Below, piece by piece: positions 50,642 to 59,845 of a stretch of 64,000 bases of DNA. Under the pieces are notes generated by a model. The model did no database searches. It was not told the DNA's origin and was given only the letters and a program-made list of their open reading frames with translations. The translations under genes and the position numbers were made by a program. Source of the stretch: Glutamicibacter soli (GTDB taxonomy: Bacteria > Actinomycetota > Actinomycetes > Actinomycetales > Micrococcaceae); contig NZ_POAF01000005.1 of assembly GCF_003309065.1 (NCBI RefSeq), forward strand, positions 186,001 through 250,000, given 5' to 3'. Within the stretch, counting starts at the first letter, position 1. Every line of letters starts with the position of its first letter.

Positions 50642-51562
50642 CTAGGAGAGCTGGTCCAGCGCCTGCCCCAACGGAACCCGCCAACGCCAGGTCGCCTTCT
50701 GTTCGCCGCGCACGTGCCCGTTGGTAATCAGCGCGACCGGAAGCCCCAGCTTCACGAAGTCCAGCAGGATGCGGTAGCCGCTCATCACGGCCAGCGAGGA
50801 ACCGAGCACCAGCAGCGAGGTGGATTCCGCCTGCAGCTGCGCCATGGCTTCCTTGCGGGCCGGCGGCACGCTTTCGCCGAAGTAGACCACGTCAGGCTTG
50901 AGAACCAGCGAACCGCAGTTCTCGCAGGCGACCATGGCGAACTGGTCCACCAGGTACTGCGGCAGTTCCACGTCCCCGTCCGGATTGACCGCTTCGGGGT
51001 CGATTTCCACCGCTTCCAGGTATCCTGCGTTGGCCGCCTGCAGGCGCGCGTCGAAGTGCAGCCGATCCTCGGTGTGGCCGCAGTCCAGGCAGCGCACGAT
51101 CGACAGGTCGCCGTGCACCGGGATCACGCGCCGGGATCCGGCCTGCTGGTGCAGCCCGTCGACGTTCTGGGTGATGATCCCGTTGATCCGACCCTCGCGC
51201 TCCCACTGGACCAGACGCCGATGGATGTCGTTTGGTTCGGCATTGCCCATGTGCCGCCAGCCCACGTAGCCGCGCGCCCAGTAGCGCTGGCGGGCCTCGG
51301 GGCGGTAGCGGAACTCCTGGAAGGTCATCGGCCGGTGCCGTTGCAGCGAGCCGTTGGGACCGCGGTAGTCCGGGATGCCCGAATCGGTGGAGACGCCGGC
51401 CCCGGTAACCACCAGGACCTTGCCCTCGTCCAGCATGGATTGCACCCCGTCGCGGGCTTCGGCCTCGGGTGATGCCTCGGCCTGCTGTTCCACGATGCGC
51501 TGCATGGAGCGGATCGCCGAGTGGTGCGCCATCTGGATCGAGAGTTCCTCGGGCGTGCTCAT
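50642..51562 (-). CDS. Sir2-family NAD-dependent protein deacylase
   Basis: 306 aa sirtuin. NAD-binding VVTGAGVSTDSGIPDYRG near 52-69, ITQNVDGLHQQAGS near 137 with the QNVD catalytic set, HGD catalytic His in VIPVHGDLSIV near 153, zinc Cys pairs CLDC and CENC (near 162 and 220), and VLGSSLAV near 263. N-terminal extension of about 45 residues. Can deacetylate Acs in many bacteria; target here inferred. ATG at 51562. Confidence 0.93.
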   Translation of the reverse strand: MSTPEELSIQMAHHSAIRSMQRIVEQQAEASPEAEARDGVQSMLDEGKVLVVTGAGVSTDSGIPDYRGPNGSLQRHRPMTFQEFRYRPEARQRYWARGYVGWRHMGNAEPNDIHRRLVQWEREGRINGIITQNVDGLHQQAGSRRVIPVHGDLSIVRCLDCGHTEDRLHFDARLQAANAGYLEAVEIDPEAVNPDGDVELPQYLVDQFAMVACENCGSLVLKPDVVYFGESVPPARKEAMAQLQAESTSLLVLGSSLAVMSGYRILLDFVKLGLPVALITNGHVRGEQKATWRWRVPLGQALDQLS

Positions 51563-51726
51563 GTTCGACCTTTCACCGTTCCGGGTACGACAAAGGCCGC
51601 AGCGACCTCAAAGCTAATTTAGCTTATTCGCTGCGGCTTATCGTAAAAATGTATTGAAGAGCTGTACCACTTACTGCACAGGTGTGGCACCCCGAGCTAA
51701 AAGTATCCCGGTAAACGTCGACGACC

Positions 51727-51945
51727 TTAGTCGTCTTCGCCTTCTCCCGAATACTTCTTAGTCAACTCGTCGTAATCCGAATAATCGTCGTCATACGATG
51801 AATCATTACGCCCAGTATCCTGAGCATGACGATCGGAGGGCACACCCAACTCGCGTTGGAGTGCCGAAAGGTCCGTCGAGGGCGAGTAGTACTTGATATC
51901 TCGCGCTTGACGCTGTGCTTTAGCCTTTTGACGGCCGCGCCCCAT
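51727..51945 (-). CDS. DUF3073 domain-containing protein
   Basis: 72 aa, start MGRGRQKAKAQRQARDIKYYS at ATG 51945 with strong AGAGGGGG ribosome site. The basic N-terminus and an acidic tail (DDDYSDYDELTKKYSGEGEDD type) define this small actinobacterial family, of unknown function and usually highly expressed. Single gene with a 220-bp leader region shared with the divergent gene. Confidence 0.9.
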   Translation of the reverse strand: MGRGRQKAKAQRQARDIKYYSPSTDLSALQRELGVPSDRHAQDTGRNDSSYDDDYSDYDELTKKYSGEGEDD

Positions 51946-52166
51946 GGCGTGACCCCCTCTTTTCAGTAGAGTCGGGAGGTGGTCCACCTAATAGATGGAG
52001 GCCCCCGAATATGTGATCAGTTCTTTCGTAATTAAAGGTTAACACGATTCCACGGCGAGCGCTGAACGCAACACCGGTCAGAACCGCTAGACTGGCGATT
52101 AGTCCAACGACTATTTTATGACTAGTCGCAGTTCTCGCCCGATCCGCTGACAAAGGAGCTCATCAG

Positions 52167-52820
52167 GTGGTGGATAAGAATCTCCCGGAGCCGCAGGCCG
52201 CACTGCCGCCGTTGCGCCCGGAACCGGAGAAACCCAAGCGTCAGATCGGGCAGTGGTTCCTGCTGGCCGCAGCCGTCATCGCCTTAGCAGCTGCCGTGGT
52301 TTTCGTAGTGCTCAGAATCATTGATCCGCCGCCTTCGCCAGAGGCGAACAACGTGCAGCGCAATGAGGCACCCGGCCTGGACGGCGTCATCGCCGAGGGC
52401 ATGCCGCCGGAGCAGCTGGTGCTCGGCGACTGCTTGCGGGGTTTCACCACGCCGCTGGATCCGCAGACCGTAGTAACCTGCGATTCCTCCCATAACGCGC
52501 AGCTGATCGGCACCTTCGAGCTTGAGGGCGCCCCCGAGGCACCCTACCCCGGCGCGGACGAACTGCTGACCCAGTCCGAGGACCTGTGCAAGTCGGTCTC
52601 CTTGGACCCAAGCGCGGGAATCGACTCCACCTGGACTTACCACTTCTCGCGGCCGTCGAAGGCCACGTGGGAAAAGGGTGACCGGTTGGTCTCCTGCTTC
52701 CTGAGCCTGACCGACAGCAACGTGCGCAGTTCGCTGCTGCCTGCCTCGGATGAGCCGGGAAGCTCCGCTTCGAACCCGTCCGAGGACAAGACCAGGGAAA
52801 CGGAAAACGCCAACGCCTAA
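52167..52820 (+). CDS. single-pass membrane protein with septum-formation-like domain
   Basis: 217 aa. Cytoplasmic Pro-rich N-terminus, one helix at about 28-50 (WFLLAAAVIALAAAVVFVVL), then an extracytoplasmic domain with LGDCLRGF, VTCDSSHNAQLIGTFEL, DLCKSV and VSCFLSL: four Cys as in the Septum_form (PF13845-like) domain, where GDC..VxCxxxH is conserved. Start GTG at 52167 with AAAGGAG 8 nt upstream. The C-terminal tail is Ser/Glu-rich. Role in septation is by family name only. Confidence 0.75.
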   Translation: MVDKNLPEPQAALPPLRPEPEKPKRQIGQWFLLAAAVIALAAAVVFVVLRIIDPPPSPEANNVQRNEAPGLDGVIAEGMPPEQLVLGDCLRGFTTPLDPQTVVTCDSSHNAQLIGTFELEGAPEAPYPGADELLTQSEDLCKSVSLDPSAGIDSTWTYHFSRPSKATWEKGDRLVSCFLSLTDSNVRSSLLPASDEPGSSASNPSEDKTRETENANA

Positions 52821-52863
52821 GTCGGCTCTCGGCGCTGCTGGGCCGATGCCGCAGGATACCGGA

Positions 52864-52904
52864 ATGCGGTGTGAAGACCACGAGGTCTTCACACCGCATC
52901 CCTT
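52864..52904. terminator. bidirectional terminator, membrane protein gene and clpB
   Basis: ATGCGGTGTGAAGACC pairs perfectly with GGTCTTCACACCGCAT around ACGA, then CCCTTTT on plus. Confidence 0.9.
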
Positions 52905-52924
52905 TTGTTCACGGCCCGTGAAGG

Positions 52925-55516
52925 CTAGCTGTCGGCGCGTCCTACGGTCAGCCGGTCCTTGCCCTCGTCCAGCGTGACCGAAACGGTGTCCCCGTCCTGG
53001 ACCTCGCCGGCAAGGATTTCCTTGGCCAGCCGGTCGCCAATCTCACGCTGCACCAGACGGCGCAGCGGGCGGGCACCGAAGGCCGGGTCGTACCCGGTCA
53101 AGGCGAGCCATTCGCTGGCGGCCGGATCCACGTCAAGGGTCAGTCGCCGTTCGGACAGGCGCTCGGAGAGCTGGTCGATCTGCAGCTTGACGATGTTGCC
53201 CAGCTCGTCGATGCTCAGCGGGTCGAACATGATGACCTCGTCCAGGCGGTTCAGGAACTCCGGCTTGAACGAAGCGTTGACCACGTTCATCACCGCCGCC
53301 TTCTTGGTCTCGGCATCCAGGGTCTGGTCCACCAGGAACTGGGAGCCCAGGTTGGAGGTCAGGATCAGGATGGTGTTCCTGAAGTCCACCGTACGTCCCT
53401 GCCCATCGGTCAGCCGTCCGTCGTCGAGCACCTGCAGCAGGATGTCGAAGACCTCGGGGTGGGCCTTCTCGACTTCGTCGAGCAGGATCACCGAGTACGG
53501 CCGGCGGCGCACCGCTTCGGTCAGCTGGCCGCCCTCTTCGTAGCCCACGTAGCCCGGAGGGGCACCGACCAGTCGCGAGACCGCGTGCTTCTCCGAGTAC
53601 TCGGACATGTCGATGCGCACCATGGCGCGCGGGTCGTCGAAGAGGAAGTCGGCTAGGGACTTGGCCAACTCCGTCTTGCCCACGCCGGTGGGGCCGAGGA
53701 ACAGGAAGGAGCCGGTCGGACGGTTCGGGTCGGCGATGCCTGCACGGGTGCGGCGCACCGCATCCGAGACCGCGGCCACTGCCTGCTTCTGGCCCATCAG
53801 GCGCTGCCCGATGATCTCCTCCATGTCCAGCAGCTTCTGGCTTTCGCCCTGCAGCATGCGCCCGGCAGGGATGCCGGTCCAGGCGGAGATCACCTCGGCA
53901 ATGTCATCCGCGGTGACCTCGTCGGCCACCATGGTGTGCTCCTTGGCGCCATGCGCTTCGGCGGCCGCGGCGGCGTCCAGTTCCTGCTGGAGCGTCGGGA
54001 TCTCGCCGTAGAGCAGGCGCGAGGCCTTCTCCAGGTCGCCTTCGCGCTGGTACTTCTCTGCCTCGGAGCGCAGCTCATCCAGCTTGACCTTCAGGTCGCC
54101 GACCCGGTTCAGGCCTGCCTTTTCGGCTTCCCACTGCGAGTTCAGGGCGTCGAGCTGCTCCTTCTTGTCGGCCATGTCCTTGCGCAGGGCCTCCAAGCGT
54201 TCCACTGATGCGGGATCGGTTTCATCGCTCAGCGCCAGCTCCTCCATGGTGAGCCGGTCGACTTCGCGGCGCAGCTCGTCGATCTCCTCCGGGGCGGAGT
54301 CGATCTCCATGCGCAGGCGGCTGGCTGCCTCGTCGACCAGGTCGATGGCCTTGTCCGGCAGCTGGCGCCCGGAGATGTACCGATTGGACAGCGCGGCGGC
54401 GGCAACCAGCGCGGAGTCCGCGATGGACACCTTGTGGTGCGCTTCATAGCGTTCCTTCAGGCCGCGCAGGATGGCAATGGTGTCATCCACGCTCGGCTCC
54501 CCCACGTACACCTGGGCGAAGCGGCGCTCCAGCGCCGGGTCTTTCTCGATGTTCTCGCGGTACTCGTCCAGGGTGGTAGCACCGATCAGGCGCAACTCGC
54601 CGCGGGCAAGCATCGGCTTGAGCATGTTGCCGGCATCCATGGCGCCTTCGGAGGCGCCAGCACCGACCACGGTGTGGATCTCGTCGATGAACGTGACGAT
54701 CTGCCCGTCAGAGGACTTGATCTCTTCCAGAACCGCCTTCAGGCGCTCCTCGAATTCGCCGCGATACTTGGCACCGGCAACCATGGCACCCAGGTCAAGG
54801 GAGATCAGGGTCTTGCCGCGCAGCGATTCCGGGACGTCCCCGGCAATCATGCGCTGGGCCAGGCCCTCGACCACGGCGGTCTTGCCGACACCGGGCTCGC
54901 CGATCAGCACCGGGTTGTTCTTGGTGCGGCGCGAAAGCACCTGCACCACACGACGGATTTCACGGTCGCGTCCGATGACGGGGTCCAGCTTGCCCGCACG
55001 GGCCAGCGCCGTCATGTCGGTGCCGAACTTCTCCAGGGACTGGAAGGTCGCCTCAGGGTTCGGGTTGTCGACCTTGCGGTCGCCGCGGATGGTGGGCAGG
55101 GTTCCCACCAGCAGGTCGCGGGTAACTCCCATCTCGCGCAGCGCCTCGCCGGTCTTGGTCTGGTCGCTGGCCAGTGCGATCAGCAGGTGCTCGGTGGAGA
55201 CGTAGGTGTCACCCATTTCCGTCGCAGTCTCCTGAGCGTTGTTCACCACCTGCAACAGCTGGCGGGAGAACTGGGCCTGGGCCACCGAGGAACCGGAGCT
55301 GGAAGGCAGCGCCTTGATCAGCGAGCTCGCCTTCACCGAAAGCGCGTCGACATCCAACCCTGCAGTCTTCAGCAGTGCCACCGCAACCGAGTCACGCTGG
55401 TCCAGCAGCGCCTTGAGCAGGTGCGCAGGTTCAATCTGGGGATTGCCTGCGGTCGATGCGTTCATCCCGGAGGCCGAGAGAGCCTCTTGGCTCTTGGTAG
55501 TGAGTTTGGTGTCCAC
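52925..55516 (-). CDS. clpB: ClpB disaggregase chaperone
   Basis: 863 aa from GTG at 55516 with AGGAAG upstream (the frame stays open further but [13 protein letters not shown] is the family start). N-domain (1-145), first AAA+ Walker [14 protein letters not shown] near 205, M-domain coiled coil (about 400-530), second AAA+ [13 protein letters not shown] near 605 with Walker [14 protein letters not shown] near 672. Works with DnaK/DnaJ/GrpE to rescue aggregates. A HAIR operator lies 34 bp upstream. Confidence 0.97.
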   Translation of the reverse strand: MDTKLTTKSQEALSASGMNASTAGNPQIEPAHLLKALLDQRDSVAVALLKTAGLDVDALSVKASSLIKALPSSSGSSVAQAQFSRQLLQVVNNAQETATEMGDTYVSTEHLLIALASDQTKTGEALREMGVTRDLLVGTLPTIRGDRKVDNPNPEATFQSLEKFGTDMTALARAGKLDPVIGRDREIRRVVQVLSRRTKNNPVLIGEPGVGKTAVVEGLAQRMIAGDVPESLRGKTLISLDLGAMVAGAKYRGEFEERLKAVLEEIKSSDGQIVTFIDEIHTVVGAGASEGAMDAGNMLKPMLARGELRLIGATTLDEYRENIEKDPALERRFAQVYVGEPSVDDTIAILRGLKERYEAHHKVSIADSALVAAAALSNRYISGRQLPDKAIDLVDEAASRLRMEIDSAPEEIDELRREVDRLTMEELALSDETDPASVERLEALRKDMADKKEQLDALNSQWEAEKAGLNRVGDLKVKLDELRSEAEKYQREGDLEKASRLLYGEIPTLQQELDAAAAAEAHGAKEHTMVADEVTADDIAEVISAWTGIPAGRMLQGESQKLLDMEEIIGQRLMGQKQAVAAVSDAVRRTRAGIADPNRPTGSFLFLGPTGVGKTELAKSLADFLFDDPRAMVRIDMSEYSEKHAVSRLVGAPPGYVGYEEGGQLTEAVRRRPYSVILLDEVEKAHPEVFDILLQVLDDGRLTDGQGRTVDFRNTILILTSNLGSQFLVDQTLDAETKKAAVMNVVNASFKPEFLNRLDEVIMFDPLSIDELGNIVKLQIDQLSERLSERRLTLDVDPAASEWLALTGYDPAFGARPLRRLVQREIGDRLAKEILAGEVQDGDTVSVTLDEGKDRLTVGRADS

Positions 55517-55549
55517 GCGCTTCCTTTCGTTTGTGGGTGAACCTTTAAA

Positions 55550-55570
55550 CTTGAGTGTACTTAACTCAAC
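55550..55570 (-). promoter_or_regulatory. HspR-binding HAIR operator of clpB
   Basis: CTTGAGT-GTACTTA-ACTCAAC fits the HAIR consensus CTTGAGT-N7-ACTCAAG at 13 of 14 positions. Located 34 bp before the clpB start. HspR is encoded at 59846-60274. Confidence 0.88.
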
Positions 55571-55662
55571 TCTTGTTTGACAGGGGTTATTCCGTTTTCG
55601 CCGAACAATTTCAAAAAAGTTTTTCCTTGTATTCACCGAGCCGACCTGCGAACAATGGAGCT

Positions 55663-56166
55663 ATGGCTAACCCGAACTCACCAGAGCTTTTCTTCGCCGA
55701 ACACGATGAGCAGGTCAAGGCCTTCATCGACCAGCATCGGGCGATGCTGCTCGATTGCCTCGACGGCCTCACCGAAGAGGAGGCCAGAGTGCAGCTCGTG
55801 CCGTCGCGCACCACGCTGCTCGGGCTGGTCAAGCACGGAACATTCGTCGAGAAGGTCTGGTTCCGGGAGGCTCCCACCAGCAGTTCCCGCTCCATCTTGG
55901 GTATCGCCCCGAATCCCGATGAGTCGTTCAAGCTCGAAGAGGGCGACAACATTGCCAGCGTCATCGCCGAGTATCGCGAAGAAATAGCGCACACCCACCA
56001 GGTCCTGGAGGGGACGACCGGCGAAACGGTCTTCCCCGGGAACAAGCGGGGGCCGCTGCCCCTGCGCTGGATCCAGCTTCACATGCTGCGTGAACTGGCG
56101 CAGCACTGCGGACACGCGGACATCCTGCGCGAACAAGTCCTAGCCGCGCGAAATGCCTCTCCCTAG
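55663..56166 (+). CDS. DinB-like / DUF664 protein
   Basis: 167 aa from ATG at 55663. Four-helix bundle of the DinB/DUF664 (mini-mycothiol-dependent enzyme) superfamily: LVKHGTFVEKVWF (His1 near 46), then late HMLRELAQHCGHADILREQ with the His-x3-His pair near 148. These three His are the usual metal ligands. May be a mycothiol- or bacillithiol-dependent transferase; substrate unknown. Divergent from clpB. Confidence 0.85.
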   Translation: MANPNSPELFFAEHDEQVKAFIDQHRAMLLDCLDGLTEEEARVQLVPSRTTLLGLVKHGTFVEKVWFREAPTSSSRSILGIAPNPDESFKLEEGDNIASVIAEYREEIAHTHQVLEGTTGETVFPGNKRGPLPLRWIQLHMLRELAQHCGHADILREQVLAARNASP

Positions 56167-56261
56167 GCCCGGCGATGGGCGGCTCCACCGGTCGAACAAC
56201 CACCGCCGGTCAACGCACCGCACATGCCTGGACTTTCCCTGAGGGCAAAACTCAAGATAGA

Positions 56262-56360
56262 GTTGATCCCACGTAAGGGAGTATTCACAAGCGTTTGATC
56301 CGTCAGTACGTAAGACACAGGAGTCTTGCCGGGTTCTGCGGCCAACCATTTTCCGTTGGC
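56262..56360 (+). promoter_or_regulatory. probable yybP-ykoY (Mn2+) riboswitch before the TerC gene
   Basis: The leader has AAGGGAGTA at 56275-56283 and CCGTCAGTACG at 56300-56310, followed by a hairpin AAGAC/GTCTT (56312-56327) and GCCGGG at 56328-56333 with GCGGCC. These two loop elements and the GCCGGG end match what I recall of the yybP-ykoY core (GGGGAGUA, CGUCAxxACG, GCCGGG). A perfect GCCAAC/GTTGGC hairpin (56341-56360) follows and could be the expression platform. The RNA class regulates TerC-type genes by Mn2+. Confidence 0.7.
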
Positions 56361-56412
56361 GAAGAGACTTACTTGGATGGCTTGTACCCAACTTACGAAA
56401 GCAGGAATCCCC

Positions 56413-57597
56413 ATGGGAGTTTCTCCTTTGATCTGGGGCATCACGATTGTCGTGATCCTCGCACTTTTGGCATTCGACTACTTCTTCCACATCCGCAAGG
56501 CGCACGTTCCGTCGTTGCGTGAAGCGGCCATCTGGTCGAGCATCTACGTCGGCCTCGCTTTAATCTTCGGCATCGTCGTATTCATTTTCGGCGGCGTGGA
56601 CATGGGCGCCGAATACTTCGCCGGCTACATCACCGAAAAGGCCCTCTCGGTCGACAACCTGTTTGTCTTCCTGATCATCATGGCCAGCTTCAAGGTGCCA
56701 CGCGAGGACCAGCAGAAGGTGCTGCTGTTCGGCATCGTGTTCTCGCTGATTGCCCGTACCGCATTCATCTTCGTCGGTGCGGCGCTGATCAACCAGTTCG
56801 CCTGGGTCTTCTACATCTTCGGCCTGATCCTGCTGCTGACCGCAGGCAACCTGCTCAAGAAGGACGACGAGTCCGACGAGGCGAACAACTTCATCATCCG
56901 TCTGGCCAAGAAGCTGTTCCACACCACCGACGAGTACGACGGCGATAAGCTGTTCACCAAGATCGACGGCAAGAAGGTCTTGACCCCGATGCTGCTGGTC
57001 ATGGTGGCCATCGGCGGTACCGACATCCTCTTCGCCCTGGACTCGATCCCGGCAATCTTCGGCCTGACCCAGAACGTCTTCATCGTCTTCACCGCGACCG
57101 CATTCTCCCTGATGGGTCTGCGCCAGCTGTACTTCCTGCTTGACGGCCTGCTGGATCGACTGATCTACCTGTCCTACGGCCTGGCTGCGATCCTGGCGTT
57201 CATCGGCGTCAAGCTGATCCTGCACGCGCTGCATGAGAACAACCTGCCGTTCATCAACGGCGGCGAGCACGTATCGGTCATCGAGATCACCACCGGCCTG
57301 TCGCTGAGCGTGATCATCGGCGTCCTGGTAGTCACGGTCCTCGCCTCCCTGTTCAGCAAGGCCGGCAAGGCGCAGACCGCCGTGAACAACGTACGCCGCC
57401 ATGCGAACAACTACACCGACCTCTCCTACACCGCGGACCAGGCCGAGCGCGAGCGGATCTACACCGAGCTGCTGGAAGAGGAAGCCTACGTGAAGTCCAT
57501 GGACAAGAAGTACCGCGACAAGGTCAAGGACATCGACAAGATCCGCGACGAAATCACCGAGGCGCACCGCCAGCACGACGAGTACCTCAAGAGCTAG
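56413..57597 (+). CDS. TerC/Alx-family membrane protein (likely Mn2+ exporter)
   Basis: 394 aa from ATG at 56413 (AGGAAT 6 nt upstream). Seven to nine membrane helices with the family acidic motifs: TEKALSVDNLFVFLII near 75 and GGTDILFALDSIPAIF near 200, whose Asp residues sit in the membrane, as in Alx/TerC/MeeF. A loop of charged residues (152-190) and a long charged C-terminal coiled region (about 320-394). Recent work links the family to Mn2+ efflux, which fits the riboswitch-like leader. Confidence 0.9.
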   Translation: MGVSPLIWGITIVVILALLAFDYFFHIRKAHVPSLREAAIWSSIYVGLALIFGIVVFIFGGVDMGAEYFAGYITEKALSVDNLFVFLIIMASFKVPREDQQKVLLFGIVFSLIARTAFIFVGAALINQFAWVFYIFGLILLLTAGNLLKKDDESDEANNFIIRLAKKLFHTTDEYDGDKLFTKIDGKKVLTPMLLVMVAIGGTDILFALDSIPAIFGLTQNVFIVFTATAFSLMGLRQLYFLLDGLLDRLIYLSYGLAAILAFIGVKLILHALHENNLPFINGGEHVSVIEITTGLSLSVIIGVLVVTVLASLFSKAGKAQTAVNNVRRHANNYTDLSYTADQAERERIYTELLEEEAYVKSMDKKYRDKVKDIDKIRDEITEAHRQHDEYLKS

Positions 57598-57617
57598 CAA
57601 CGGCATCTACCGCCAAT

Positions 57618-57663
57618 ACGGACCGGGGCTGCCCTTCCACGTGGAAGGGCAGCCCCGGTCCGT
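57618..57663. terminator. 46-bp perfect palindrome terminator
   Basis: Positions 57618-57640 and 57641-57663 are exact reverse complements (23 bp each), with GTTT just after on plus. Between convergent terC-family and yccF genes. Confidence 0.92.
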
Positions 57664-57691
57664 TTAATCCGTGCGAGCCGAACGGCAGGCG

Positions 57692-58102
57692 CTAGCGGCG
57701 CATGGTCCCGATGTAGTAGTCCGAAGCGACCACCACCTTGCCCAGCGGCATCAGGGACACCGGGATCATCTTCAGGTTCGCGATGCCCAGCGGGATGCCG
57801 ATGATCGACACGAACATCGGGATGGCGGTAAGCACGTGGCCGATGGCGATCCAGATGCCGGCAAAAACCAGCCAGATCACGTTACCCAGCGTGGAGAAGG
57901 CTCCCACAGCGCCGCGATCCACGACGGTGCGGCCGAAGGGCCACAGCGCGTAACCCGCGATGCGGAATGAAGCGATGCCGAACGGAATGGTCACGATCAG
58001 CAGGCAGCAGATGATGCCAGCCAGGACATACCCCAGTGCCAGCCACAGGCCGCCGAAGAGCAGCCAGATGATATTCAGGATTCCCCGCAATAGATCAGTC
58101 AT
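57692..58102 (-). CDS. yccF: YccF-family inner membrane protein
   Basis: 136 aa. Two YccF repeats, each with RGILNIIWLLFGGLWLALGY-type and NVIWLVFAGIWIAIGH-type helices followed by IPFGIASFRIAGYALWPFG and IPLGIANLKMIPVSLMPLG. About four membrane helices. Function unknown. Start ATG at 58102; ATG at 58120 with GGGGGAG close by is an alternative. Confidence 0.88.
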   Translation of the reverse strand: MTDLLRGILNIIWLLFGGLWLALGYVLAGIICCLLIVTIPFGIASFRIAGYALWPFGRTVVDRGAVGAFSTLGNVIWLVFAGIWIAIGHVLTAIPMFVSIIGIPLGIANLKMIPVSLMPLGKVVVASDYYIGTMRR

Positions 58103-58232
58103 GGATCCAGTCTTCCCCATCGACTCCCCCGGGCGCCATGGGTGACAGCCCGGATTTTCCCCTGAAACCGTGGCCAATCCCCTACTCTCCCGGGAAGAAT
58201 CGATGCGGTGCGCTCGGCTAGGATTAATGATC

Positions 58233-59090
58233 ATGAGCGATTCGAGCGAAGAACAGCGTCAGGCCGCGGCCCCGACCCCCAAAGACCCAGCACTTTTCCG
58301 GGCCGAACCGGTCTCTTTTGTCCGCCGCGGCAACCGCCTGCAGGGCCGCCGAGCCAGCGCCTGGGAGCGCAATGCCGAGCAGTACGTCATCGAGCCTCCC
58401 CGCAAGATCGCCGACACCTCGGTAGCCGATGATTTCACCCTCGACCCGGATCAGGCATTCGGCCGCGTGGCGCCGCTGATCGTGGAGATCGGCACCGGAT
58501 TGGGCGAATGCATCGCCAACGCCGCCAAGGACGACCCCGAGCGCAACTACCTCGCCGTGGAGGTCTACCGCCCCGGGCTGGCCCAGCTGATGCTCAAGGT
58601 CGAGTCCTTCGGTATCGAGAATGTCCGCGCCGTCCAGGCCAATGCCCCCGAGGTGCTGGACGTGATGCTCGAAGAGAACAGCGCCGACGAAATCTGGATC
58701 TTCTTCTCCGACCCCTGGCACAAACCGCGCCACCACAAGCGCCGCCTGATCAAGGCATCGTTCCTGGACAAGGTTTCCCGGGTGCTCAAGCCCGGCGGAA
58801 CCCTGCGCCTGGCCACCGACTGGTCCAACTACGCCGAGCAGATGCGTGACGCGCTCACCGCCCACCCGGATTTCGAGAACCAGTTCCCGGGCAACCTTGC
58901 CGGCGAGGAAAGCAACCTGACCAAGGTCCGCCGCGAGGGCATGGAAGGCTTCGAGAAGGAACCAGAGTTCACCGACGAGCTCGGCGGCTGGGCCCCGCGC
59001 TTCGAACGCCGCATCCTGACCAGCTTCGAGGGCAAGGCGCTGAAGGCAGGCCGATTGGTCTTCGACTTGGCGTACACTCGCGTCGGCTAG
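58233..59090 (+). CDS. trmB: tRNA (guanine-N7)-methyltransferase
   Basis: 285 aa. Methylates G46 of tRNA. SAM motif I VEIGTGLGECIAN near 88, then EVYRPGLAQLM, IWIFFSDPWHKPRHHKRRL near 154 (TrmB signature SDPWPK-like), and GGTLRLATDW near 190. The N-terminal 50 residues (RRGNRLQGRRA) are an actinobacterial extension. ATG at 58233 chosen; 58227 is possible. 56 bp before the GNAT gene, likely one transcript. Confidence 0.94.
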   Translation: MSDSSEEQRQAAAPTPKDPALFRAEPVSFVRRGNRLQGRRASAWERNAEQYVIEPPRKIADTSVADDFTLDPDQAFGRVAPLIVEIGTGLGECIANAAKDDPERNYLAVEVYRPGLAQLMLKVESFGIENVRAVQANAPEVLDVMLEENSADEIWIFFSDPWHKPRHHKRRLIKASFLDKVSRVLKPGGTLRLATDWSNYAEQMRDALTAHPDFENQFPGNLAGEESNLTKVRREGMEGFEKEPEFTDELGGWAPRFERRILTSFEGKALKAGRLVFDLAYTRVG

Positions 59091-59146
59091 TGCACGACCT
59101 GACATAAAGTCCGGCAATGGCTCATGTCCACCCTAAACTGGTGGCC

Positions 59147-59779
59147 ATGAGCCATTCGTCATTAATCCCGGCCTCCGAGTTCTCCACCGCGCCCGCCATG
59201 GAATTCGCCGGGGTGAGGCTGGAACAGCTCGCCGCCTCGCACGCGCCGGACTTGGCCGAGGTAGTGGCCGCCGGACGCCTCGACGAGGACTGGTTCGCGA
59301 CAACTCCCCCGGCACAGCAGGTGGAAGCCAATATCGCCCAGCGGCTGGACTCCCAGGCAGCCGGAACCATGGCCCCCTTCGCCATCATCGACACCTCCGC
59401 CGGCAAAGCCGTCGGCGCCACCGCCTACCTGAACATCGATGCCGCAAACCGCCGGGTGGAGATCGGATCGACCTTCCTGGCCGTTGCGGCGCAGGGCACC
59501 GGCATCAATCCGGCAGCGAAATACCTGCTGCTGCGCAGGGCATTCGAAGTGCTCGGATGCTACTCGGTCGCGTTTTGCACGCATTGGCACAATGAGGCTT
59601 CCCGCGCCGCCATTGCGCGGCTGGGCGCCAAGCAAGACGGCGTGCTGCGCAACCACAAGTACGATCCGGCGACCGGAACCCTGCGAGACACCGTCGTCTT
59701 CTCGATCCTGCCCCACGAATGGCCGGCGGTGCGCACCCAGCTGGAAGCCCGGCTGCGCCGCCACGGCCGGCTCGGATAG
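59147..59779 (+). CDS. GNAT acetyltransferase, RimJ/RimL-like
   Basis: 210 aa from ATG at 59147 (30 bp upstream ATG is an alternative). GNAT core: VGATAYLNIDAANRRVEIG, then GTGINPAAKYLLLRRAFE with the acetyl-CoA loop near 115, and ASRAAIARLGAKQDGVLRNH near 155, the usual RimL ending (N-x-x-S-x-x-x-x-x-x-x-G). Acceptor unknown. Lies behind trmB; ends at a hairpin. Confidence 0.85.
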   Translation: MSHSSLIPASEFSTAPAMEFAGVRLEQLAASHAPDLAEVVAAGRLDEDWFATTPPAQQVEANIAQRLDSQAAGTMAPFAIIDTSAGKAVGATAYLNIDAANRRVEIGSTFLAVAAQGTGINPAAKYLLLRRAFEVLGCYSVAFCTHWHNEASRAAIARLGAKQDGVLRNHKYDPATGTLRDTVVFSILPHEWPAVRTQLEARLRRHGRLG

Positions 59780-59786
59780 AGACAGA

Positions 59787-59822
59787 AAATCCAGCCGCGC
59801 CGGGATCTGGCGGGCTGGATTT
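59787..59822. terminator. hairpin between GNAT gene and hspR
   Basis: AAATCCAGCC (59787-59796) pairs with GGCTGGATTT (59813-59822). A-run on one side and T-run on the other, usable from both directions, ending the dnaK operon and the trmB-GNAT transcript. Confidence 0.75.
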
Positions 59823-59845
59823 CTAATGTCTTTCAGGCGGCAGGC

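Noticed and set aside
52868-52894. TGTGA...TCACA near 52.87 kb as a regulatory palindrome
   Set aside because: It is part of a perfect terminator stem between convergent genes.
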